From Prevotella sp. UBA2725 (lineage in GTDB: Bacteria > Bacteroidota > Bacteroidia > Bacteroidales > Bacteroidaceae), in NCBI GenBank assembly GCA_002353825.1, contig DEKJ01000055.1, forward strand, positions 17,009 to 28,249: a stretch of 11,241 bases of DNA, given 5' to 3'. Below, piece by piece: positions 1-5,808 of this stretch. Each line of letters starts with the position of its first letter. The first letter of the stretch is position 1. The notes beneath the pieces were generated by a model. That model was not told where the DNA came from and did no database searches. It was given only the letters and a program-made list of their open reading frames with translations. A program made the translations under genes and the position numbers.

Positions 1-335
1 TGGACGATATGCTCCACCGTCTCGCCATACTTGGCGATGATCTCCTCGTAGTTGTCGACATGGCAGGCCCAGAGGAGCGTGGCGATGACCGCCTCGCGGC
101 GCAGTCCGATCTCGTCGACACAGATACGTGCCGTCTCCAGCGCTGTCACGATGGGGTTGAGCCCAAAGACATCACGGCGCACGCGCCCCTCACTGATGGC
201 TTTGCGCAGACTGCCTTTGAGCAGTACCATGTCAGACTTCGACATGGCGTCACCCACTTTCTCCATCAGGTACCGGCGAAGTTCCCACGCCTCGCTCATC
301 TCGTCACGGGAAAAAACAAAAGGCTCTTCTTCCAT
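1..335 (-). CDS. RelA/SpoT-family (p)ppGpp synthetase, N-terminal fragment (gene runs off the left edge)
   Basis: The first 111 codons of a minus-strand gene start at the ATG at 335; an in-frame stop lies at 375-377 and there is no ATG between. The protein begins MEEEPFVFSRDEMSEAW and continues with ALETARICVDEIGLRREAV, IATLLWACHVDN and EEIIAKYGETVEHIV. This matches the start of the HD domain of long RelA-SpoT homologs, which make and/or degrade the alarmone (p)ppGpp in the cytoplasm during starvation. In active hydrolases the segment after the 'A.LLH' helix reads HDxxED and binds the catalytic metal. Here the segment is LLWACHVDN, so the HD site looks lost, as in synthetase-only RelA. The synthetase, TGS and ACT domains would lie outside the window. 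The family call is fairly firm; the hydrolase-dead reading is inference from a fragment. A -7 box candidate lies at 407-414. Confidence 0.75.
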   Translation of the reverse strand, partial: MEEEPFVFSRDEMSEAWELRRYLMEKVGDAMSKSDMVLLKGSLRKAISEGRVRRDVFGLNPIVTALETARICVDEIGLRREAVIATLLWACHVDNYEEIIAKYGETVEHIV

Positions 336-381
336 CTCTATACAATCAATTACTATTCGACACAATCGGGACCGTTATCCC

Positions 382-402
382 GCCATATCTAACCGATATG
401 GC
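382..402. repeat. Perfect 8-bp inverted repeat in the RelA/SpoT-family leader
   Basis: GCCATATC (382-389) and GATATGGC (395-402) are exact reverse complements separated by five bases (TAACC). No T-tract follows on either strand, so this is not an intrinsic terminator. It lies just downstream of the -7 candidate at 407-414, so it could be an operator overlapping the transcription start or a hairpin at the 5' end of the mRNA. The role is inference. Confidence 0.5.
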
Positions 403-406
403 AGGG

Positions 407-414
407 CAAAGATA
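407..414 (-). promoter_or_regulatory. Candidate Bacteroidetes -7 box for the RelA/SpoT-family gene
   Basis: The minus strand reads TATCTTTG, matching TAnnTTTG, 72-79 bases upstream of the ATG at 335. No TTTG at the usual distance (about 19-20 bp) further upstream was found, so support rests on the -7 match alone. The predicted transcription start would fall near 400, inside the inverted repeat at 382-402. Confidence 0.4.
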
Positions 415-461
415 ACAATAAAATATGAGATGCCATCTCCAGAAGCAACTTTTTTAAGCTA

Positions 462-529
462 ATAAAAGAATTTAAGGGGTGAGAATTTCATTTGCAGGGT
501 GAGGACGGGGGTCGGGTTAATTCTTTTAT
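462..529. repeat. 11-bp inverted repeat flanking a G-rich stretch after the acyltransferase stop
   Basis: ATAAAAGAATT (462-472) and AATTCTTTTAT (519-529) are perfect reverse complements, 46 bp apart; the second arm includes the acyltransferase stop codon. The interior holds four G-runs on the plus strand (476-479, 497-499, 507-511, 514-516) and two copies of GGGTGAG (477-483 and 497-503). On the minus strand the acyltransferase transcript would pass through this structure. It is followed by A-rich rather than U-rich sequence, so it is not a standard intrinsic terminator. It may act as a 3' mRNA structure or be part of a dispersed repeat. Confidence 0.45.
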
Positions 530-1461
530 CTTAATAATTGAGGTCTTCCGAATATCCATGACAAATGAAGTCTATCCATGGTCTTGGCCAACAATACAGA
601 GCCGGAAAGTCCTATGAGGACGACCACGATGGCATGCACAATGCCACTGCTATCGAAACGGAAAAAGGGTAGAAGAAACTTTCCTGCCATGGTAAACATG
701 GGATGGAACATATAAATGGGCAGGGTGTTGCGGCCAATATACAAAATCAGCTCGAGCGGTTTGCCATGACAGTATCGCTTGAGAGAGGAGGCAAATGAGA
801 GAAAACAGAAAACCATGACAAGTACCAACAGACTACTCCAGTCCCACTGTGGAGCGATAAAAAGAATCAATAGAAGAGGTATAAAGGATAGTCTGGAAGG
901 GGGAAACACCTGATTGTAGTTGACTTTGGACATTTGTAAGACAACGCCCAGGAAGAAATAGAACGCCTGTTCCCAATTTAGGACAGGTGTGAAGTGCGAG
1001 ACCAACAACAGGACGATGCCATAGGCTACGAGCTTTACGTAGGTGGACTGTTGACTCAGACAACGGAATGTGACATAGCAAAGAAACGAGCCTATCAGCA
1101 TCACACGGAAGAACCAATAAGGGCCGATAGAATGAATGCACAATACGGAGAATGCCGTGTGCCAGTCCAGATGCTGAATGCCATCCCTCACCGGAAAATA
1201 GAGCGACAACACCATATAGCCAGTGACCATGATGACGTAAGGCAACAGAATTCTCAGCAGATAGACGGCGAACTTGCGAACGGGTTTGTCCACATGAAGA
1301 AGGTAACCCGTGACAAAGAGAAAGGTGGGCATGAGGAAGGACAATACTCCACTCTTGACATCCGGGTGGATATTGCCAAAGTTGACAATATGCACCAAGA
1401 TGACAAGAGAGATAAGTATTGCCCGCTGAAAGTCGATTTCGTCGATATGTCGTTGGAGCAT
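526..1461 (-). CDS. Acyltransferase-3 family integral membrane protein (putative O-acyltransferase)
   Basis: A 311-residue, very hydrophobic protein with about ten predicted membrane helices. It has the acyltransferase-3 layout: IDFQRAILISLVILVHIV near the N-terminus, with the conserved histidine at about residue 24 in the first helix; FLFVTGYLL around 48-55; and YIGRNTLPIYMFHP at 241-254, the usual terminal signature. Members transfer acetyl or other acyl groups to sugars, lipids or peptidoglycan at the inner membrane; the acceptor here cannot be told. I chose the ATG at 1461, 17 bp after the upstream GTPase stop. A GTG at 1494 would add 11 residues and overlap the GTPase by 16 bp, but the added residues resemble nothing in the family. 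The gene is probably co-transcribed with the GTPase gene, as no promoter is visible between them. No polysaccharide synthesis genes are nearby to suggest a substrate. Confidence 0.8.
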   Translation of the reverse strand: MLQRHIDEIDFQRAILISLVILVHIVNFGNIHPDVKSGVLSFLMPTFLFVTGYLLHVDKPVRKFAVYLLRILLPYVIMVTGYMVLSLYFPVRDGIQHLDWHTAFSVLCIHSIGPYWFFRVMLIGSFLCYVTFRCLSQQSTYVKLVAYGIVLLLVSHFTPVLNWEQAFYFFLGVVLQMSKVNYNQVFPPSRLSFIPLLLILFIAPQWDWSSLLVLVMVFCFLSFASSLKRYCHGKPLELILYIGRNTLPIYMFHPMFTMAGKFLLPFFRFDSSGIVHAIVVVLIGLSGSVLLAKTMDRLHLSWIFGRPQLLR

Positions 1462-1478
1462 GATCGGGATTATAATTT

Positions 1479-2627
1479 CTACTCTGCCAGACACTTGTCG
1501 AGCTCTGCCTCGATAGCCTTGCGGTCGATATTCTGGCCGATGAAGACGATCTTCTGCATGCGGTCGCCGACCTCCGGATCCCAGTCTTTCTTCACGTCGG
1601 GGTTCTTCTCTAAGAAGTCCTTGAGCTCATCAGCGGGCATCGTGGCATACCACTGGCCAGCATTGGTGATGTTGAACTGCTTACCCGACTGCTCGAAGAG
1701 ATAACAAGTCTCTTTTTCATCGTCGAAATAGCACATTCCCTTGGCGCGCACTACGCCTTTGGGCCATTTCGTGGAGACAAACTCATCGAAGTCGCCCAAG
1801 ATCATCGGTTTGCGCCGTTTCCATACGAAGGTCTGGATGCCATACTCCAAGGCCTCACCGCTCTCCTCGTTCTCCAGCTCATCGTCGTCGTCCTCCATGG
1901 CCTCGATCCAACGGGCGGACGTAGCGACCTTGTCGAAGTTAAACAGATGGGTGTTGAGGATCTTCTCGAGCTCCACGTCACCGTAGTTGCACTCGTAGAT
2001 CTCAGCCTTCGGCTGGATGGCTTTGATGACCGCCTTGAGGTGCTTGAGGTCGTCGGGCGAGATCATCGAAGCTTTGTTCAGGAGGATGATGTTGCAGAAC
2101 TCTATCTGCTGGATGACCAGACTCTCGAGGTCGTCCTCGCCCATGTCGGGTTTCTGCAGGGCATCGCCGAGCCCGAACTCGTCGCGCATACGCAGGGCAT
2201 CAACAACGGTCACGATGGCATCGAGACGGGCCACACCGTTCTTCATGATCTTCTCCGGAATCATCTTCGGATAGGTCGAGATGGTCTGAGCAATAGGTGC
2301 CGGCTCACAGATTCCTGAAGCCTCGATGACGATATAGTCGAACTTATTCTGATTGATGATGTCGTTGAGCTGCTGTACGAGATCCATCTTCAGCGTGCAG
2401 CAGATGCAACCGTTCTGAAGGGCCACCAGGGAGTCGTCACCCTGACCGACGACGCCACCGTTCTGGATGAGCGATGCGTCGATGTTCACCTCACCGATAT
2501 CATTGACGATGACAGCGAACTTAATGCCTTTCTCATTCTTCAGTATGCGATTCAGAAGCGTGGTCTTGCCGCTGCCCAGATAACCCGTGAGCAACAGGAC
2601 GGGAGTTTCTTTCTTTTCCATTATCAT
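1479..2627 (-). CDS. COG0523/CobW-family GTPase, putative metallochaperone
   Basis: A 382-residue G3E-family P-loop GTPase. Visible motifs are Walker A GYLGSGKTT (15-23), a VNDIGEVNID switch segment (41-50), the metal-binding CxCC as CICC (74-77), EASGICEP (102-109) and NKAS (184-187) in place of the common NKxD. The C-terminal CobW_C domain starts near residue 264 (IQTFVWKRRKP). Family members deliver zinc, cobalt or other metals to target proteins using GTP. CobW-like proteins often carry a histidine-rich linker between the two domains; here the linker is acidic instead (EDDDDELENEES, 245-256). Met3 (ATG at 2621) is an equally possible start. A -7 box candidate sits at 2695-2702. The gene leads a pair with the acyltransferase. 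The metal is unknown; no Zur-type palindrome was recognised. Confidence 0.88.
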   Translation of the reverse strand: MIMEKKETPVLLLTGYLGSGKTTLLNRILKNEKGIKFAVIVNDIGEVNIDASLIQNGGVVGQGDDSLVALQNGCICCTLKMDLVQQLNDIINQNKFDYIVIEASGICEPAPIAQTISTYPKMIPEKIMKNGVARLDAIVTVVDALRMRDEFGLGDALQKPDMGEDDLESLVIQQIEFCNIILLNKASMISPDDLKHLKAVIKAIQPKAEIYECNYGDVELEKILNTHLFNFDKVATSARWIEAMEDDDDELENEESGEALEYGIQTFVWKRRKPMILGDFDEFVSTKWPKGVVRAKGMCYFDDEKETCYLFEQSGKQFNITNAGQWYATMPADELKDFLEKNPDVKKDWDPEVGDRMQKIVFIGQNIDRKAIEAELDKCLAE

Positions 2628-2694
2628 AATTATATTATTTTGTCTGTTATTATTGCCGATAATCGTTTATTCAGCCGTACTCCATGCAAAAGTA

Positions 2695-2702
2695 CAAAAT
2701 TA
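2695..2702 (-). promoter_or_regulatory. Candidate -7 box for the GTPase-acyltransferase unit
   Basis: The minus strand reads TAATTTTG (TAnnTTTG), 68-75 bases upstream of the ATG at 2627. TTTG -33 candidates lie at 2719-2722 and 2726-2729 on the same strand, with spacers of 16 and 23 bp. Both bracket the usual 19-20 bp rather than match it. Confidence 0.45.
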
Positions 2703-2802
2703 GTGCCAAACGAGACAGCAAAAGTCAAAGATTAATGATTTGACAGCTATTTTAATAACCTATATCGGTGCAATGCTGATAGGTTTTAAGCGGTGCACCA
2801 TC

Positions 2803-2890
2803 ATCGTTCGTCGTTCGACAAACAATCGTTCGGCGTTCGCCAAACAATCGTTCTACGTTCGCCAAACAATCGTTCGTCGAACGGCAGACG
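2803..2890. repeat. 22-bp tandem repeat: three full copies plus a diverged fourth
   Basis: Three contiguous 22-bp units lie at 2803-2824, 2825-2846 and 2847-2868. Each begins ATCGTTC, has CGTTCG at positions 10-15 and ends CAAACA. They differ only at positions 8, 9 and 16. A fourth unit (2869-2890) keeps the first 11 bases (ATCGTTCGTCG) and then diverges; a further ATCGT starts at 2891. The units abut with no spacers. The fourth copy contains the palindrome CGTTCG-T-CGAACG (2871-2883). Each unit spans about two helical turns, so successive copies would present on the same DNA face, as in a multi-site protein-binding array. Function is unknown. Confidence 0.85.
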
Positions 2891-2975
2891 ATCGTGACGC
2901 AGCCGCAAGACCATGAAACAACACTGAAATGATGATTTCCATTAACTGAGAAGCTACTATCATAAAAATATTTTG

Positions 2976-2983
2976 TAACTTTG
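2976..2983 (+). promoter_or_regulatory. Candidate -7 box for the CE2-type esterase
   Basis: TAACTTTG matches TAnnTTTG and ends 27 bases before the ATG at 3011. This predicts a short leader of about 20 nt. No well-spaced TTTG -33 element is visible upstream. Confidence 0.55.
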
Positions 2984-3010
2984 CAAGAAATACTAAAACA
3001 TTATCATACC

Positions 3011-4078
3011 ATGAAGCAACTTCTTTCATTATCGCTCTTTCTGACACTGAGCATCGCCACAGCTTTCGCTGACAACACGGTGAAAGCCAACGATCCGAAC
3101 ATTTCTTTTACTGGCCGCGTGCAGCGTATGGATGACGGGGCCGTGCGCTACGACTGGGTGGGAACCTACGTACAAACCGATTTCACGGGCACGGCCATCT
3201 CCATGAAGACAAGTGAGGAAGGCGAGAGCTATAACCAGGTATTCATCGACGGGAAGCTCCTCGGGAAGATTTATTTCACCGGCAAGGAGCCGCACGACAT
3301 CATGCTTGCAAAGGGGTTGAAGAATGGCACCCACCGCCTTCGCTTGCAGCGAGTGACGGAAGGTGAATACGGCCGCACCACAATCTATTCGTTTACCGCC
3401 AAGGGCAAAGGTACGTTCAAAGCTGTCAAACCCAAGGGACGACTCATCGAAGTTATCGGTGACAGTTATTCCTGTGGCTACGGCGCTGAGGGAACAGAAA
3501 ACAGCCATTTCGAGTTGAAGACGGAGAACTGTGACAAGGCTTACGAGTGCGCTATCGCGCGCTACTTCGACGCCGACTACGTGCTTGTAGCGCACTCTGG
3601 CATGGGTATGGCGCGCAACTATGCCGGAAAGACAATGAAGACGATGACACTCCGTTACCCGCTGCTCTTCGACGATCATGACTCTGTCGCCTACGACTTC
3701 AAACAGTACCATCCCGACCTCGTCATCATCAATCTCGGTACCAACGACTTCTCCGTCAATGGAGCACCAGAAAACTATGTGAGTAACTATGTGCGCATGA
3801 TCAAGACCGTGCGTCGCAACTATGGCGACGTGCCTGTGCTGTGTGTCACCCCTCACTCTGCCAATATCTTCCTTCTGGCTGCCTTGAAAGAACTGCATGA
3901 GAAGATCGCCGGCATGAAAGGTGTACGCATCTCTGAGCCTATGCCCGACATTGTTGTCAGTGGTCACGACATAGGCTCCGATTGGCATCCTAACTGGCGC
4001 GGACACCAAAAGATTGCTGCTACCCTTATCCCTGTCGTCGCCACAATGACAGGTTGGGAGATGAAAGATAATCTTTAA
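3011..4078 (+). CDS. Secreted SGNH/GDSL esterase, carbohydrate esterase family 2-like
   Basis: A 355-residue exported enzyme. MKQLLSLSLFLTLSIATAFA is a clear signal peptide with predicted cleavage after Ala20; no lipobox cysteine, so periplasmic or secreted. Residues of about 28-140 form a beta-rich N-terminal domain (GAVRYDWVGTYV, FTGTAISMK, YNQVFIDG). The SGNH domain follows: GDSYSCGYG with nucleophile Ser152, NLGTNDFS with GTND at 243-246, and DWHPN at 324-328 with catalytic His326. A jelly-roll followed by SGNH with GDS.xCGYG, LGTNDFS and DWHPN is characteristic of CE2 esterases, which remove acetyl groups from xylan or other glycans. The ATG was chosen because the signal peptide begins there; a TTG at 2981 would only add ten residues. 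No SusC/SusD or glycosidase genes adjoin, so the natural substrate is open. The stop codon overlaps that of the convergent neighbour. Confidence 0.87.
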   Translation: MKQLLSLSLFLTLSIATAFADNTVKANDPNISFTGRVQRMDDGAVRYDWVGTYVQTDFTGTAISMKTSEEGESYNQVFIDGKLLGKIYFTGKEPHDIMLAKGLKNGTHRLRLQRVTEGEYGRTTIYSFTAKGKGTFKAVKPKGRLIEVIGDSYSCGYGAEGTENSHFELKTENCDKAYECAIARYFDADYVLVAHSGMGMARNYAGKTMKTMTLRYPLLFDDHDSVAYDFKQYHPDLVIINLGTNDFSVNGAPENYVSNYVRMIKTVRRNYGDVPVLCVTPHSANIFLLAALKELHEKIAGMKGVRISEPMPDIVVSGHDIGSDWHPNWRGHQKIAATLIPVVATMTGWEMKDNL

Positions 4079-5619
4079 CGAAGCACCTTCCACGTTTCGA
4101 GACACCGCTTCTTCAAGGAGAAGTTGACACCTACCTTGATGAGTGTACGCGGATCGAGTGAGAAAGGCTTGGCATAGCCTTTCTCCTCAATCTGACGAAG
4201 GGCTTCCTCAGCACTGCCATCCAACTTGAACTCGAAAATATAAATATAATCTTTTGTCTTGACAGTCATATCCATCCGCCCATTGCTTGTCTCACGTTCC
4301 ACTTCGGTATAGAATCCAAGCATACGGCTGATAAGATAGAACGCATTCTGGAAATAGAGCTCACTGTCGCCCACTACCTTATAATCGGTGTCCGACAGCA
4401 TCGTCTGCATGCGACGCATAAAGTCGTCTACATGGCCCAAACGTAAGTCACGCACAAAGTTCCCAATAAAGAAAGCCGATTCACCCTGCTTGATATTCGT
4501 ATAGAAAGGTAACAAATAGTCAGTGAAGCCCTCCTCAACTTCTTTATTCGGGAAGCCAAGTGTATAAAAGCCAAATTCTGGATCATAATCTTTGATCGTG
4601 AGATATCCGCTCTGATAGATCAGCGGCAACGGATTCTTCGACATCGAATCGATGCTGTTGAGGAAGTCGCCCGTCACCTGCTCCTGCGTGAGGTCTGGCA
4701 ACGGATAGTTGTCCTGCTTCATCACCTCTACAAGGTAAGACGGCGTACCCGTCTCGAACCAATAACGACCGAACTCACTGTTAACAAATGTATTGAGCAA
4801 ACTGAAAGGGTTGTAAACGCCTATCCCATTTTTTACAAAGTGATAACCATCATAATCGGTTTTTAGACGAGCCAAAGTTTCTTCATAACTAAGACCGTAG
4901 CTATCTGCTAGTTCTTGCACCGACGAATCAAAATATTGATGGATCTCTTTCTCTGTAATGCCGCAGATTGATTGATATTGTCGGTTCATCGACAGGTCAA
5001 TGAGATTGTTGAGGTCGGAGAACACACTGACCTTCCCAAACTTCGTCACGCCCGTCAGGAAAGCGAACTTGATGCAAGCGTCTTTTGATTTCAATGCGCC
5101 ATAGAACGACTTCAAAATCCCACGATATTCGTCCTGCAATGCATCATTGCCAATGGCCTGAAGCAACGGCTTGTCGTACTCGTCAACGAGAATGACGACA
5201 CGGCGTCCGGTCTTGTCATAGATACGCTGAATGACGCCCTCGAAACGCTGAGAGAGTGTCACCTCATTGAGGTCCCGCCCATAGTCGCGCTCCCAATGAG
5301 AAAGAAAGAGATTGAGACGGTCATTGAGAACGCTGACAGCATTATAACGGTCCGTATTCAGGTCAAGATGCATAATGGGGTATGATGTCCAGTCCTTTTC
5401 CAAGCTTTCGATAGCCAAGCCCTTGAACATATCCCGTTTGCCCGAGAGATATGCCTCGAAAGTGGAAAGGAGAAGGCTCTTGCCGAAACGTCGCGGACGG
5501 CTCAGGAAATAATAACGGCCTTCGTTGACAAGCTTGTATACAAGTGCCGTCTTATCGACATATACATAGCCGTCAAGACGTAAACTCTCAAAATTTTGTA
5601 TGCCTATTGGATACTTCAT
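4075..5619 (-). CDS. AAA-ATPase-like protein fused to a PD-(D/E)XK nuclease-fold domain
   Basis: A 514-residue cytoplasmic protein of the Bacteroidetes-rich AAA-ATPase_like/PDDEXK_9 type. The N-terminus MKYPIGIQNFESL and YVDKTALVYKL is typical of the family. The P-loop is the family form SRPRRFGKSLLL (40-51, Lys47), and Walker B is VVILVDEYDK (141-150, Asp146-Glu147). TGVTKFGKVSVFSDLNN (189-205) and YDGYHF (256-261) are further family blocks. The C-terminal nuclease-fold signature is GRMD (Asp450) followed by IFEFK (Glu463, Lys465), so the D-xn-ExK residues are intact. The family is commonly present in many copies per genome. Its function is unproven; mobile or defence-related roles have been suggested from sequence. 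I chose the ATG at 5619 because a TTG at 5649 adds only an unrelated N-terminus. It stands alone, facing the esterase gene. Confidence 0.88.
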   Translation of the reverse strand: MKYPIGIQNFESLRLDGYVYVDKTALVYKLVNEGRYYFLSRPRRFGKSLLLSTFEAYLSGKRDMFKGLAIESLEKDWTSYPIMHLDLNTDRYNAVSVLNDRLNLFLSHWERDYGRDLNEVTLSQRFEGVIQRIYDKTGRRVVILVDEYDKPLLQAIGNDALQDEYRGILKSFYGALKSKDACIKFAFLTGVTKFGKVSVFSDLNNLIDLSMNRQYQSICGITEKEIHQYFDSSVQELADSYGLSYEETLARLKTDYDGYHFVKNGIGVYNPFSLLNTFVNSEFGRYWFETGTPSYLVEVMKQDNYPLPDLTQEQVTGDFLNSIDSMSKNPLPLIYQSGYLTIKDYDPEFGFYTLGFPNKEVEEGFTDYLLPFYTNIKQGESAFFIGNFVRDLRLGHVDDFMRRMQTMLSDTDYKVVGDSELYFQNAFYLISRMLGFYTEVERETSNGRMDMTVKTKDYIYIFEFKLDGSAEEALRQIEEKGYAKPFSLDPRTLIKVGVNFSLKKRCLETWKVLR

Positions 5620-5646
5620 CGTTCTGAATATTATTTCATCCGACTG

Positions 5647-5654
5647 CAAATTTA
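5647..5654 (-). promoter_or_regulatory. Candidate -7 box for the AAA/nuclease-fold gene
   Basis: The minus strand reads TAAATTTG (TAnnTTTG), 28-35 bases upstream of the ATG at 5619. That position supports this start over the upstream TTG at 5649, which would overlap the box. No -33 TTTG is visible. Confidence 0.5.
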
Positions 5655-5772
5655 ATAAAAAAGATTGAGAGGGTAGGAAGAATAGAAAGATATTTTATTC
5701 TACACGAATGTTAGAGCATCTACACACAATATTTTTCATACCATTGCAACACGCCGTTTGCGGATAAAGTGT

Positions 5773-5780
5773 TACCTTTG
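5773..5780 (+). promoter_or_regulatory. Candidate -7 box for the GHL10-phosphatase-NusG-like unit
   Basis: TACCTTTG, followed by CA, is a strong match to TAnnTTTG and lies 28 bases before the ATG at 5809. A TTTG at 5757-5760 is too close (12 bp) to be a normal -33. No other box is visible before the phosphatase or NusG-like genes, so this would drive all three. Confidence 0.6.
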
Positions 5781-5808
5781 CATGCTGAAAGAGACTGATT
5801 ATCCACAA

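Larger units (their letters stand above)
2628..3010. other. 383-bp divergent intergenic region
   Basis: The region lies between the divergent GTPase and esterase genes. It contains a promoter candidate for each gene (2695-2702 minus, 2976-2983 plus). It also has a 7-bp inverted repeat AACCTAT/ATAGGTT (2757-2763, 2779-2785), a 6-bp inverted repeat GGTGCA/TGCACC (2767-2772, 2794-2799) and a 22-bp tandem repeat block from 2803. Open frames crossing it have no recognisable protein character, so I see no gene here. Confidence 0.7.

Noticed and set aside
451..529. Intrinsic terminator for the acyltransferase transcript
   Set aside because: The inverted repeat has a 46-bp spacer, and the minus-strand RNA after it is A-rich, not U-rich.
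1462..1494. GTG start for the acyltransferase, adding 11 residues
   Set aside because: It would overlap the GTPase gene, and the extra residues are not family-like; the ATG at 1461 gives a normal N-terminus.
994..1704. Plus-strand open frame crossing the acyltransferase and GTPase genes
   Set aside because: It spans the junction of two well-supported minus-strand genes and its translation shows no domain character.
2803..2890. CRISPR-like reading of the 22-bp repeats
   Set aside because: The units are contiguous with no unique spacers, are short, and have no cas genes nearby.
3029..4105. Long minus-strand open frame opposite the esterase
   Set aside because: It is the antisense shadow of a gene with clear signal peptide and catalytic motifs; its translation is His/Val-rich and resembles no family.
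5620..5808. Small gene in the gap between the AAA/nuclease and GHL10 genes
   Set aside because: Only promoter-like boxes are visible; no short open frame with a plausible start and composition was found.
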